From Liquidambar formosana (taxonomy: Eukaryota; Streptophyta; Magnoliopsida; Saxifragales; Altingiaceae), in assembly GCA_039720395.1 (NCBI GenBank), contig CM077826.1, positions 26,182,430 through 26,246,429 on the forward strand: a stretch of 64,000 nucleotides of DNA, written 5' to 3'. Made by a program: the position numbers and the translations under genes. Positions 1-11,523 of this stretch are shown piece by piece. Positions within the stretch are counted from its first letter, which is position 1. Each line of letters starts with the position of its first letter. The notes under the pieces were generated by a model that saw only the letters and a list, made by a program, of their open reading frames with translations, did not search any database and had not been told where the DNA came from.

Positions 1-938
1 GTACTCTACCTATGGCCTGGCCACACATTCCCTTGGCCTGGCTACGCACTTAATTGGCTTTTAACTTGGGAATCCTATCAATGTGTTGATCAAAATACAA
101 TGGGTCTATACAGTTTTTTTTAGGTTTTGGTCTTTGTTTTTGTGTTTTTTTCCTTGTGTGCAATGATTTAGATGGGGCATTGGTGCCCAAACCAAGTACC
201 TTTATAGGCGTTGGACAATGGCTCATTACTGTACATTAGAGGTAAGATGCCTGCCGGTTTGCGAAAAATATTCCCTGTGAAATTCGCAATGTAATTTATA
301 TATATATATATATATACATATCTCATTTATCACTGAGCAAGTTAATATTTATATGCCTCATTATTCAGGGTTGTATCTTCTCTTTCCCAAAGCAACGAAT
401 GAGATTTAGCCTGCCTGTAACTTTTTCCTGTTGAGAAGAGAGATTCTTCTTCTTTTTGGGGTGAGCAGTGTTCTAAATTCAAATCCAGTTAGTCATTAAA
501 GTTGAGAATTGGCTTGTTCAGAATATACTGCTTCAACTGTCCGTTTCAACTATCTGGTTAGCAACATAAAATATACTAAATTAATAGAAATGGATGCAAA
601 ATAGGAAAAATTGTGGAAACTTGATGACAAAATAGCATAATGTTCTAATATCATTAACTGAAAGAAATAGTTGGAATAATGTTTAGATACCAATATTGCT
701 TTATTTTATTTTATTTTTCATTTGCTTTATATAGTGTACTTACTTGGGAACTTAGAGTTTCCTATAGCATTGGAAACTCCAAAGAACATGTGGTACACAT
801 GAATCTAACATCAGGCTTAAGTCCAACATGCTGAAAAATACAAGACACTGTTCAGTGGAAAGTTCGTAACTCATGATGTAGATATATACAAACCAGCTTA
901 TTCTCAAAATTTTGAAATATAAACTTGTTGAGATTTCG
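1..938. other. Intron or upstream sequence without recognised gene
   Basis: No exon or domain recognised. The first 50 bases hold two imperfect copies of a GGCCTGGC-containing unit. A TA dinucleotide run lies at about 297-316. Probably intron of the KH gene, but no upstream exon is present to prove it. Confidence 0.3.
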
Positions 939-1256
939 ACCTAAAAGCCTAAGCTATTAGGTGGAGGATCAAAACAAGTATATGAAGCCATATTAAACCC
1001 AATAATTGGGCAATGTGGGATGTGGGACTTCTTAACAATCCCCCTTCACATGTAGGCCCAACAAGACAAGAACAAGCTAGTCACGTGGAGAACAATGATG
1101 GGCTCATGAATGAAACGAGCCCAAAAGTGACAAACTTTGATACCCTTATTGGAGAATCCAACCCAAAAGCCTAAGTTGTTAGGTGGAGGGCCCAAACAAG
1201 TATATGAAGCCATATCAAGCCCAATATTTAGTTGATGTGGGATGTAGGACTTCCCA
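939..1256. repeat. Pair of about 95-bp direct repeats ending in GATGTGGGACTTC-like sequence
   Basis: Two imperfect direct copies, 939-1034 and 1160-1256. Both contain AAAAGCCTAAG, then TTAGGTGGAGG, then AAGTATATGAAGCCATAT, and end in GATGTGGGATGTGGGACTT or a close variant. The spacing (about 220 bp) and the GATGTGGGAC ending recall short LTR-type (TRIM) plant repeats, but no primer site or target duplication was found, so the class is open. Confidence 0.5.
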
Positions 1257-1960
1257 AAAAGACTTGTAGCCCATACTATAAAAAATATAGTGATGCTCAA
1301 AAAGTTGTTTTTAAGGTTGGTTTAAATTTAATTTATTATGAAAACAAAGTGCGGGAAACTGTATCTCAGGCTCTCAGCACTACGCAACTTGTAGAAACTA
1401 TTTATTTAGAATTCTTTTCAAAGAATTCGGGCTTCTGACCTGTGTGGCATTTTATTTTATTTTGTATTTTGATAAAGGAGACTCGTGGCATTTGAAAATA
1501 AACTTTACACATAAGATTTTTTTTTTAAATTCCATTATTTTCATTTAGTGTAACTATGCTAGAATTCTAGTCAAAGTCAGAACATGAACAGCTCATATTG
1601 GGAAAATAGCATTGCTGATAAGAATGATAAGATCATTTAACAATAGCAAATATGGTCCAATTATCATCCCTCCTTCATCCTACGCCACCGCCCAAGTCAT
1701 TCTCAAACCCCAAACCCAGCTCCCACCCACCTTCCCTTGCTCACCTTCCGATCGTTTCCTCAGCAATATATGGTCTAATTATCATAAAAACTTTCCAGAT
1801 CACATATTCAATCTAATCAAACCGATTTCCAGAAATGAAAATCAAATATAAATTCTGTTTTTAATAATTAAAAATACAGATCCAATAGAGTTTTACATTC
1901 TAGAAGCAACCGTTCGCAGGTTGATAGGGGATTGGAAAAAGTTTTTTGTCTGTGAGAGAG
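1257..1960. other. Intronic sequence, nothing recognised
   Basis: AT-rich sequence with short open frames only. It lies between the direct-repeat pair and the first LINE-like sequence. No splice-flanked exon with KH similarity was found. Confidence 0.3.
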
Positions 1961-3782
1961 AGAAGATGGTTGACAATTGGCATATGATTCAAGCTGAACT
2001 TTGCAAGCTTCTGGTGCCTTTCTCCCACATAGCAGAGTAGAAGAAGTGGATGTGAGGGTAATGGGTAGTAAGGCTGGTGATGCTAGTAAAGGTATTAGAG
2101 TAGCCCATAAGTCTTTCAAGGAGGCATTAATTGTGGCAGGTTCAGGACATCGTGAGATGGGAATATGCAATGATTTTGTGTTGGAAAATGGTAAGGAATG
2201 ACAACTGGATGAGTAGGTGGAAATGGAAGCGGTGAAGAGTTCGAATGAGTTTCTTCTATGTGGGCCTAAGGTTTGTGGGCCAAACATTGGTGTTTTGCAT
2301 AAGTCTTATTCAGATGGGTCGGTTTTAACTAAAAAATGTGTGGGCCGTGGAAAGGGTTTATTGGGTGGGCCTGATGTTTTGTTGGGTTTTGAGGGTGTAT
2401 GTAGTCCAAGCTAATCGAGGGACGGAAAGGGTTTTAAGCCCTATAGCTCTGATGGAACTCTTGATGGAGAAGCTAGGGCTTGCTCGCTGCCAAGGCTCGA
2501 ACTCGATGGGGTTCATTGTGACGATCGCAGATCCTCCTAAGGTCCGTCAAGGGTTTTGTCCACAATTAGCAGTAAGTTGATCTCTACACTACTGAAATCG
2601 TCGTATTCTGGTGACATCTCTTTTTTGGCAATCATGGCTGATTCTGTGGAGGGTTTTGAGGGCCTCGCTGAAGGATTTTCAGGCCGTGGCTTTCAATTTC
2701 AAAGAGGAGTTGCTTTTTCTACTTCGAGTGGAAAATCAAGAGATTCTCGAGGTGAGTCTAAAGCTATGCTGTCCTGCAACGATGGGTATGTGGAGTACAA
2801 TTCATCAGAGGAAGCTTCTGTTGGGCAGCATGACAGTGGTGATGATTCTAATGAGTTCCGATTTGGTTTCGAGGATGATGAAGAAGATTCCTGACTTAGA
2901 GTTGTCAGCTTCCTCTATGCCTGAACTGAGTTTGATGATATTGGATGTGATTCACGGTTTGTGGACCTTCAGGATGACAGGGGAGTTTGGTTTGAAGATC
3001 AGCTCCAAAATCATTATTGTACACTCTCTGTGGAGGGCAAAGAAGGTGATTCTTCTAGAACTCAAAGGTACGTTCTCTTGTTCCTTCCCAGCAAGGTAAA
3101 AAGTTAGGTTTTGAGAGGCACATTCAGAACTCTGAATCTGTAGTGGGGTTGTTTATTGGGCATTCTGGGGAGGGTTCAACTTTCCATTCTTTTTAGTCTC
3201 CTATCTGGTGAGTCCTTGTGTCAGTCCACCTGTTAATCCATGTGTCAGTCCACTTGTTAATCTCAACCATGGTGATAATTTTGTTTCTACAGGCAATGGT
3301 CGGGTTCTTGGTGTTTGTTCTGAAAGCCATCTTGTTCACTGTGCATGCAATCCTACGCCCGCATCTAGTAATTGTAATGGAAAAGAGTTGGCTCTTATAA
3401 AGGAGATAGTTGAACCATTGGGGGTGGAGCATGGTGGGGTGCAAAGTGGGGTGCTTCAGTCTGTGTGGTTGGTCCAATCATCGATTCAGGTACTGAGGTT
3501 GAGGTAATTAGTAAGGGGAGTGGGGTTTGAATAACTTGGTTTCTTTTCCTTTGAATGAGGAAGGGTGGGCTAATTTGAAGGATTTCTTGGGTAAATTGAA
3601 TCTATATATTGTTAAGAGAAGAGGTAGAAGACTGGGGGTGTCTACAACAGGGGAGGGAGTGAATAGTATTGTTAAGAAATTAATTCCTAATAAAGGGGCC
3701 AGAGAGTTGAGAAACTTAAGATTAGGTATCAATTATGATGGTACTGGTTTGTTGGAGTTGGTAGGGGGTGGTGAGAGTTTTA
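1960..3782 (+). pseudogene. LINE ORF1-like region (broken)
   Basis: Between the presumed 5' end and the endonuclease lies about 1.8 kb of GC-richer sequence with several overlapping open frames broken by stops (for example 2556-2894 and 3208-3507). The place fits plant L1 ORF1, a nucleic-acid-binding protein, but I saw no intact zinc knuckle. Assigned by position only. Confidence 0.5.
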
Positions 3783-3783
3783 A

Positions 3784-4606
3784 ATGAAGGTTGTTAGTCG
3801 GAATGTTAGAAGAATTGGTTCTAGGAGGAAGAGGAGCATCATTAAGGACTTTCTTAGGAAATCTAATGTGGATATTGTTATTTTGTAGGAAACAAAATTA
3901 GAGTCCATTGATAAGAGGGTAGTTAAGAGTTTGTGGGGTTCACGGCATATAGGGTGGTCCTTTTTACCATCTTGTGGCAGGTTTGGTAGCATATTGATTC
4001 TCTGGGATGATAGAATTGTGTCTGTCTTAGAGGTGGTTTGTTTTAGGGTTTCTATTTCAGTCAAGCTTAAGGGTCCAAATGGTTCTGAGTGGTGGTTGTT
4101 GGGGATTTATGGTCCCAATCGTCCTAGGGACATGAATGAGTTTTGGGAGGAACTTTTTAGTCTATTCGGGATTTGTAGCCCAAATAGGATGTTGGGTGGG
4201 GATTTTAATGTAATTAGGTTCTCAGCTGAGAAACTTTATGGGGTTAGGACCACTAGAAGTATGAGAGATTTTGATTCTTTTATTAGGGATTGTGTGCTAA
4301 TTGATCCTCCTTTGTTAATGCAGCATATGCCTAGTCTAATTTGCAGGAAAATTTGGTTTGTAACAGGTTAGATCGCTTCCTTTTTTCAGCAAGTTGGGAG
4401 GAAGTTTTCCCTCATGTTAGGCAGTCGGCTCTCTCAAGGATTATTTCAGATCACTGTCCTATTCAACTAGATTCCGAGTTGTTTTCTTGGGGTCCTTCCC
4501 CTTTTAGATTTGAGAATATGTGGTTGGATCATCATTTGTTTTGGAAGTCTTTGAGGAGTGGTGAGGTAGTAGTAAGGTTCATGGTTGGGAGGGTTTTAAA
4601 TTCATG
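3784..4606 (+). pseudogene. LINE ORF2, endonuclease domain
   Basis: An exonuclease-endonuclease-phosphatase (APE) fold is readable: an MKVVSRNVR start, the ETK motif after an in-frame TAG at 3886-3888 (where family members have QETK), LLGIYGPN, GGDFNVIRF, then in a shifted frame LDRFLFSASWE and ISDHCPIQLD, the terminal SDH motif. In active elements this enzyme nicks the target DNA to prime reverse transcription. The premature stop and the frame change near 4,340-4,370 show it is dead. Confidence 0.85.
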
Positions 4607-6480
4607 AGGAAATTGAAATTGGTCAAAGAGAGGGTTAAAGTGTGGAATAAGGAGGTGTTTGGTGATTTGAGCTTCTTGAAAAATTCTATCTCTAAAAGGA
4701 TTGAGGAGTTAGATAAATTAGAGGTTGAGGGTGTTTTATGTAATCAGTTAAGATTGGAAAGAAAGGAGTTAAAAGAAAGATCGGAAGAAGTGGTCTTTAA
4801 GGAGGAAACTTCTTGATGCCAAAAGGCTATAGTGAAATGGTTGAAGGGGAGGATGACAACAATACTAGATTTTTCCATAGGATGGCTAATGGGAGTAGGA
4901 AGAGGAAATTGATTAGTAAATTAGAATTGGAGAATGGGTCGATAGTTGAAAGTGAAGCAAGGATTGTTGATGAGATATTTCAGTTTTTTTTCCTCCTGTA
5001 CAACTCTGGGGGGGAGGGATAGGCCTATATTAAAAGGATTGGTTTGGTCACCTATTTTTGATTTGAGTGCTGATAGATTGGAAAGACCTTTTAATTTGGA
5101 AGAGATTAGTTTAGTTGTTTTTAATTGTGGTAGAGATAAGGCTCCGGGTCCTGATGGGTTCACTATGGCTGTCTTTTAGGATTGTTGGGACATTGTTAAG
5201 GGGGATCTTTTGAAGGTTTTTGTTGAATTCTTTGATAGTTGGGTGGTTAATTCTTGCACTAATTCTACTTTTATCTGTTTGATTCCTAAAAAACATGATT
5301 CTTTGAAGATTAAGGATTTTAGGCCTATTAGTCTAGTTTCATCTTTGTATAAGATCTTGGCAAAGGTTTAGCTTCGAGATTAAGGGATGTATTGAGTGAG
5401 ACCATTTCACAAGTTCAAGGGGCCTTTGTGGAAGGTCGTAAGATATTAGATTTGGCCTTGATAGCCAATGAAGTTGTGGAGGAATATAGGGGGGACAATA
5501 AAGAGGGTATGTTATTTAAGATTGATTTTGAAAAGGCTTATGATCATGTGGATTGGGATTTTTTGGATTTTGTGTTGGAAAGAAAAGGTTTTGGCTTGAG
5601 ATGGAGAAAGTGGATAGCTGGTTGCTTGTCTTCCACTAATTTTTCAGTGATAGTCAATGGTAAGCCAAGTAAGTTATTTAAGGCTTCGAGGGCTTCAAGG
5701 GGGTTGAGGCAGGGCTATCCTTTTTCTCCCTTTTTGTTTACTTTGGTGGTAGATGTTTTGGGGAGGTTGATGGACAAGGCTAAGGAGGTTGGCTTGATTG
5801 AGGGCTTTAGGGTGGGCAGAGATAGGGTGTCTGTTTCTCATTTGCAGTTTGCAGATGACACTCTGATTTTTTCTTATGGGGATGAGTATAAACTTTTGAA
5901 TGTTCAGTCGATTTTACAGGTTTTTGAGTTAGTTTTTGGGCTTAAAGTTAATATGAGCAAGAGTACCATTGTGGGGATTAATTGTGCTAAGGATAAAATT
6001 CAGAGGTTAGCTAGCCAGTTAGTCTGTTCTGGGGGAGGTTGGTCTTTGACTTATTTAGGTCTTCCTTTGGTTGGGAATCCTTTTTTTGAGTCTTTTTGGA
6101 GCCGTGTGATTGATAGGGTCAGGAAAAGGTAGGAAAGGTTGGATGGCTGGAAGAGAGCCTTATTGTCTAAAGGTGGGAAGTTGGTTTTGATTTAGTCAAG
6201 TCTTGTCAAGTATTCCTACTTATTATTTGTCTATTTTTAGAATTCCATCTAAAGTGGCCCCTGTATTAGAAAAATTTATGAAGGATTTTTTGTGGGAGGG
6301 CATTGGAGAGGGTAGGAGAGACCACTTAGTTAGTTGGGATATTGTGTCTAGACCTAGAAAGAAAGGAGGCTTAGCTTTGGGGAATATTCAGAAGAGGAAT
6401 GTTGCTTTGACAACTAAATGGCTTTGGCGATTTCCCCGAGAGAGTGATTCTTTATGGCATTCTGTTATTAAAATTTAGTA
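4604..6480 (+). pseudogene. LINE ORF2, reverse transcriptase domain
   Basis: After a lysine/glutamate-rich linker the RT blocks appear in order: KAPGPDGF (about 5,140), LIPKK and DFRPISL (5,280-5,335), QGAFVEGRKILD (5,410), FKIDFEKAYDHVDW (5,515), GLRQGYPFSPFLF (5,705), the catalytic FADDTLIFS (about 5,850), GLKVNMSKS (5,940), then the thumb and connection to 6,478. Family members usually have RQGDP; here it reads RQGYP. In-frame TAGs (such as 5177-5179) and a shift near 5,370-5,390 separate the pieces. The longest open piece is 5392-6132. Confidence 0.9.
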
Positions 6481-6484
6481 TGGA

Positions 6485-7463
6485 TTGCAGGACAATGTTT
6501 GGGTTGCTTTGGCAAATTCCAGGACTTTGGCTAGGTGCCGTTGGAAATTTATTTCTCAAGGGTGGGAGGGCTATGTGGTTTTTACTTCCTTATCTGTGGG
6601 TAATGGGGGATTAGTCCGGTTTTGGGAGGATATTTGGTCTGGGGAAACTTCTTTTTGTCTCTCCTTTCCCCGTCTGTATAGATTATCTTTGGCACATAAT
6701 GCTTCTATTTCTTCTATGGTTTTGTCTTTCTTCCCTTCTCTTAGTTAGGATTTCAAATTTTTCCGAGATCTCAATGATAGGGAATGTTGTGAGTTGGTGC
6801 CTCTGCTAGATCGTTTAGAAGGCGTTTCCTTGAGAGGGTTTATCCCTGATAGGAGGATCTGGCTTGCTGATTCTTTGGGCATTTTTTCTTGCAAGTCCTT
6901 TTTTGAGAAGTTGATTGAATGTCCTGATTTTCCTTACTTTATCCCCTTTGCTTTGATTTGGAAGTCGAATGTGCCTCTCAAAGTTAGATTTTTTGCCTGG
7001 TCTATGGTTCATAAGAGAATTAATACCAATGAGATGCTTCAAAGGAGGAGGCCTTCTTTGTTTTTACTTCCATAGTGGTGTATAATGTGCAAAAGATCTA
7101 TGGAGGATCTTGATCATCTTTTTATTCACTGCCCTATGGCTAAGGAGATGTGGCAAAGACTTTTTAGTCTTCGGGGAGAGTCTTGGGTTATGCCGGATTG
7201 TGTTTTGAGGATGTTTCACATCCACTTTTGGGGCCTTGGTAGAAGCAACAAAGCTAAGGTTATTTGGAAGTGTGCTTTTCTGGCAGTTTTTTGGGTGTTA
7301 TGGATTGAAAGGAATTCTAGGATTTTTGATAATAGGGAGTCCTCTATGTGTGAGTTGTGGGATAAAGTGCATTTTCTGGCTTCCTTTTGGGCTCATTCTT
7401 CTAAGGAATTCAGGGATACTCTTTTGTTTGTTTTGAAGATGGATTGGAGGGCTGTTTGCTGTT
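6485..7463 (+). pseudogene. LINE ORF2, C-terminal region with zf-RVT domain
   Basis: Reads RFWEDIWSGE, then IWKSNVPLKVRFFAWSMVHK and, after an in-frame TAG, CIMCKRSMEDLDHLFIHCP, the Cys/His pattern of the zf-RVT domain found at the C-terminus of plant LINE ORF2. It ends WKCAFLAVFWVLWIERNSRI near 7,310 and stops at about 7,463. The 3' UTR runs to the poly(A) at 7,575. Confidence 0.88.
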
Positions 7464-7575
7464 AGCCAGTCATCCTTTTTCTTTTCTTTTCTTTCTAGGC
7501 AGACTCTTGTCCTGCTTTGTACTCTTCTTTCTCATTAATAAATTGTTTTTGTTGTTGCTGATTAAAAAAAAAAAA

Positions 7576-8198
7576 AGGATCACATCTTTAAGCCCTGCTC
7601 ATACATACATTTCCACACATCCAACAAAAAATCTGTAATGGCCCTGCACAAACAAAAGCCCTGAAAACCCAAAAAGTATACCTCACTATACATCTGTCCT
7701 AAAGCCCAACCCAAAACCACAAACTCAAGGGAGATAAAAAGTCCTCCTAACCACCTCTTAGCATTCATTGGATCTCAATTTTGGCTAAGATGATGTATTC
7801 CTATAAGTACAAGATGGTCTGCACTCTGCAATGGTTGGAGAGGTAATTGTGTGTCTTGCAGTGAGTTTATAATAATCTTTGGGTAACTGGATGATCAAAT
7901 AACAAGACCCTCCTGATGTATGCTAAAGGATACAGCACCCTAATATCATCATAACATTAGCACTTTACTGGATGAAGGTGATTGGCTATTAAATTTTAAC
8001 TGGTTTGGATCGATTAAGGTGTAATTTCCAACTTTCATGTGTGTCTATGTTCAATGTTGAAACAAAATGTGACTGGGATTGTGTTGTTGATCTGATTAGA
8101 TAACTATGTCACATTACTGTGTTGATTTATATTCTGAAGTTAGTTTCCTATTCTTGAAGATGCTTTATAGGATATTGAAGCCTTCGTGCTTTTGGCAG
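7576..8198. other. Intron of the KH gene, downstream of the LINE
   Basis: No exon or repeat recognised apart from the AG acceptor at 8197-8198 that begins the KH exon. The pyrimidine tract is short (TGCTTTTGGCAG). Confidence 0.5.
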
Positions 8199-9789
8199 GT
8201 TATTGGCAGCTTGCAGTCTGTGCAAGATGCTTTATTTCGTATTACAAGCAGGCTCCGAGAGACCATATTCCCAATGAAATCACCCTTTCCAAGTGGTGGT
8301 GGCCCACCCTACTTGTCCCCTTTTCCAGAAATGCCTCCCCCTCTGTTTAGGCCAAGACATGATCCAGCATCACCGGGTCATTACTCTTCTCCAGTTGGAT
8401 TCCCTCATGGAGTTGATCGTTCTGCTGTTCAAGCCCAACCCCTTGATCACCAGCCTGCATTTTCACATGGAATGGATCATATTGGTCCTCCTAATGTTGA
8501 CCGAGTTCCCTATCCGTACAACAGTGAGAGACCAGGATATGGTCCAACATTTGATAGACCATCTTCTCCAAGATCATGGACTCATCAGGTTGGTGGTTTA
8601 TGCTTTTAGTAAGATGGTGGTTATGGCTTCTATTTTACCAACCACTTCTATGGAACTCATTGGGTCCTTTAGGAACTATGGAACTTATCAGGTCTTTGAG
8701 GAACAGCCCTTCAAATTGCGACTTTTTAATTCATATTCCATTTAATAACTTATAATCAGATCTTGGTAAGTAAATATTGGCAACTTGTCTATCTAAAACA
8801 GATTTTTCAATTTTACTTCAGGAAAAAACTAACCCTTACGTGCAAGGGCACAGGTTCGATTCCCCTCTAGGGACAACCCAAGATTTAAATGGGGGGCTAT
8901 GGCGGTGGGTTGCTGTGCTAGTCTTCACGGGGGTTTTAGGTTCCATGGGTTGGTCCAAAGGCCCTATTGTGGGATGGTTCCCCCATTATTAAAATAAAAA
9001 AAAAAATTTAATGAATGAACATGGGGAGATTTATAATTGCAATCCATGTAGTGATATCATTTTGAATCCATGGAAATTCACCTGCTACCATTATCCTTCT
9101 AATGTGTCTTTTTCTTGTTATCAGGCTGTTAGCAGTGGGAAACCTAGGGGAGTTGCAGATTTTGGGTCAGGCATGGCTTCGAGAAATGGACCTATCGGAA
9201 GGTGATCCTTTTCTCCCGTAGATGTCTTACTCAAATTTGTGCTTATTTCGAACTCAAGTGACCATATACTGGGGAAGTTTTATTTTATGTCCTTTTTTAT
9301 TTTGATTTCTCTCCCTTTATTTTCTTTTATTTTTTATTTTTTTGGGCAAGGGGGGGGGGGGGGGGGGGGGGGGGGGTACTTATATCAGGAAAATCATTAT
9401 AAGATTAGAAAGAAAGAAATGGATGAAGATTTGTTGGAAAGAGTGAATAGTCTTTGCTCATATGAATTTTTTGTATGTTCACGCATGAAAAACTTTTAAA
9501 AGGATATGATAAAATTTCTTATTATTTTGATCTGGGAGTATATTTTGTCATTTTCTGAAATTCTTTTTTGTGCAGTGGAAGTCAGGCACCTGATTTGACA
9601 AGCACAACTGTTGAGGTTGTCGTTCCTCAAATATACTTAAGCTATGTTTATGGGGAGAATAATAGTAACCTGAGTCAAATCAGGCAGGTGGGTTGATATT
9701 TTGGTGCCTATTGGTTTCAAAAATTGCTGCATCAGATATGCAATGATATAATGATATATTCAGTTTCTAATTCACTCTTTTTTTATTTT

Positions 9790-9836
<47 letters not shown>

Positions 9837-10001
9837 TTGTTGCATTTTGTTTCTCAGATCTCTGGTGCAAAAGTAATTGTTCATGATCCGAGACCTGGGG
9901 CTACTGAAGGTATGGTCGTAGTATCTGGATCACCAGATCAAACACGTGCTGCTCAAAGCCTTATTCAAGCTTTCATCCTCTCTGGAAAAACACCACCTTG
10001 A
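8199..10001 (+). CDS. KH-domain RNA-binding protein, HEN4/RCF3 type, C-terminal part (four exons)
   Basis: Four exons join in frame: 8199-8588, 9125-9201, 9576-9687 and 9858-10001, all with AG acceptors and GT donors; the stop TGA is at 9999-10001. The first exon opens with the end of one KH domain (VIGSLQSVQDALFRITSRLR), followed by a proline-, glycine- and histidine-rich linker (PPPLFRPRHDPASPGHY, then FSHGMDHIGPPNVDRVPYP). The last two exons encode a final KH domain: TTVEVVVPQIYLSYVYGENN, SNLSQIRQISGAKVIVHDP, then VVVSGSPDQTRAAQSLIQAF, ending SGKTPP. The GxxG loop of this KH is degenerate (GENN). This order is typical of plant poly(C)-binding-like KH proteins acting in nuclear mRNA processing (HEN4, RCF3, PEPPER families); the exact orthologue is not settled. 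Upstream exons with the other KH domains were not found, so they probably lie left of the window. A LINE sits in the intron before 8199 and a SINE in the intron after 8588. Confidence 0.9.
8826..9008 (+). mobile_element. tRNA-derived SINE in an intron of the KH gene
   Basis: A pol III B box, GGTTCGATTCC, lies at 8853-8863, followed by a GC-rich body and an A-rich tail (about 8992-9006). The A box is not clear, so the 5' end is probably truncated or decayed. No convincing target duplication was seen. It stands in sense orientation in the intron 8589-9124. Confidence 0.65.
9350..9376. repeat. Poly(G) tract of 27 bases
   Basis: Uninterrupted G run in the KH-gene intron 9202-9575. Length is doubtful as homopolymers are assembly-prone. 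Confidence 0.9.
9791..9833. repeat. TA dinucleotide microsatellite
   Basis: About 20 TA units in the last intron of the KH gene (9688-9857), just upstream of the acceptor. Confidence 0.9.
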
Positions 10002-10260
10002 CAAACCGTTTTGGTTAGTGGCAAGCTAGGAATCGAATCTTTTGTATCCAGAAGCGAGAAGGGGAAAGGGAAAGGTTTAGAAAACGAAATGTAGAGTTCT
10101 GTGGTTTTGTTGTAAATGTTTTTTTTTCTTAGAAAAAAAAAATTAAAGAAAAAGAAAAAGAAAAATAGTTCAGTATTATTATATTGTCATAGCATTAGCA
10201 ATTATTAGTTCATGCTTTTGGTAACTACAGTATAGATTTTTATTTTTTATTTTTATTTTT
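10002..10260 (+). other. 3' untranslated region of the KH gene (approximate)
   Basis: AT-rich sequence between the KH-gene stop codon and the next LINE fragment. It contains A- and T-rich runs (10,127-10,166) but I could not fix a cleavage site. The LINE fragment begins by about 10,270, so the transcript end is squeezed between the two or lies within the LINE. Confidence 0.4.
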
Positions 10261-10269
10261 TTTTTGTTC

Positions 10270-11523
10270 AAATGGGCCGGAAATTGGCTTACAAAATAGT
10301 TTAAATGGAAAATATGGTTGAGAAAATGATGAGAGATCTATTATGGTAAGGGAATGGTGAAGGAAAAAGGGACCATTTTGTTACTTGGGATGTTCTGTCT
10401 CTCTCTAGGCCTGAGGGGATTATTGTTGTTGGTTACATTATTGCCAGGAACATTGTTTTACTTTGAAAATGGTTATGGAGATTTCCCAATGAAAGAGATT
10501 ATTTATGGTATGCTGTAATTAAGAGCAAATAGGGAATTTAGGATGATGTTTGGGATTCTCATATTAGCACTAGGGTTTTAATTTGATGTCTGGAAATTTA
10601 TTTCTCATGAGTTGCCTCGTTTTTTCTTTTACTTCTTTGGCGGTGGGTAATGGTAAGATGGTTGTTTTTGGAAAGATGTTTGGAGGGGGATAGTCTTTTT
10701 TCTGTTCACTTTTCTAGTTTGTATAATTTTTCTTACTCATGGTGCTTCAATTCAATGTATGGTTTCTCTTATTCCTTACTTCTTGAGTGAGACTTAAAAG
10801 TCTTTGAAGAATTTTAATTATAGGGAGGCAGTGGAATTTGCTTTCTTTGCTGGAGGGTGTGCTTTTAAGGTAGGTAGTTCCAGATAGAAGTTGGATTCCT
10901 CTCTTTTGGTATGTTTTTTTTTCTTGCAAATCTTTTGTAGTTCTAATTGATACTCTTAATTTTTCTTACTTTCTATGTTTTAAGATGATTTGGAAATCAA
11001 GAGTGCCTCAAAAGTTTAGGTTTTTGCATGAGTTATTGGTTTTAAGAAAATTAATGCTAATGATTTGTTTAAGAGAATGAGGCTTTTCCATTGTTGGCAT
11101 TTTTTGGGTTATTCCTCTGTTTTGTTTCAAGTTAAATTTTGATTTTGGTGGTTTTGGATTGTCCAAGTAGCTCAAGACTCTGTGGGCTTGTTTTGTGTTC
11201 GCCATTCTTTGGATTATTTGGTCAGAGAAATGCTAAAATCTTTGAAGATAAGTTTGAGGGGGTTTGGTGCTTCCAAGATAAAGTTGAATAGTTTTTCCTC
11301 TTTTCGGGCTTTGATCACTGAAGTTTTTTGGGTATTTCATTATTTGTAATTAATTTTGATTGGAGTGCTGTTTGTGGAAAGTAGAATTTTTTTGTTGCCT
11401 TTTTCTTTTTTTCCTTGTTTTTGCTTTTCTTGTAGGCTTTCTTGTCCTCTTTTGTATTTTTTTTTTCTTTTTATTTAATAAAATTTTTGGTTGCTGATCC
11501 TCTCTTTTTTTTTTTTTTTTTTT
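10270..11523 (+). mobile_element. Decayed LINE 3' fragment
   Basis: Sequence parallel to the 3' half of the LINE at 1.96-7.58 kb: a GGGAATGGTGAAGGAAAAAG stretch matching its connection region, followed by pieces matching NVALTTKWLWRFP and the WKFISQ region, then a zf-RVT remnant and a near-identical 3' terminus (TTGCTGATC near 11,497). The coding frame is lost throughout. The tail is a T run (about 11,503-11,523) rather than poly(A). It begins within about 270 bp of the KH stop codon. Confidence 0.75.

Larger units (their letters stand above)
1960..7575 (+). mobile_element. Near full-length L1-type LINE retrotransposon, inactivated
   Basis: The order is that of plant L1 elements: an ORF1-like region (about 1.96-3.78 kb), apurinic endonuclease (3.78-4.6 kb), reverse transcriptase (5.0-6.2 kb), zf-RVT (6.8-7.46 kb), then a 3' UTR ending in A12 (7564-7575). 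The 3' end is clear; the 5' end is approximate, set by where ORF1-like sequence appears. I looked for a target duplication matching the bases after the poly(A) (GGATCACATCTTTAAG) and found none, so the 5' edge may be decayed or lie elsewhere. Several in-frame stops and shifts make it non-autonomous now. It lies in sense orientation in the intron preceding the KH exon at 8199. Confidence 0.88.

Noticed and set aside
1046..1438. Overlapping short frames on both strands
   Set aside because: They lie in the direct-repeat pair and lack domain similarity.
2430..2442. TTTTAAGCCCT as a possible 5' target duplication of the first LINE
   Set aside because: Only nine bases match the post-poly(A) sequence and it lies inside the ORF1-like region.
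8293..8745. 150-aa + strand open frame overlapping the first KH exon
   Set aside because: It is the alternative frame of the exon. The other frame gives the KH end and linker with correct splice phases.
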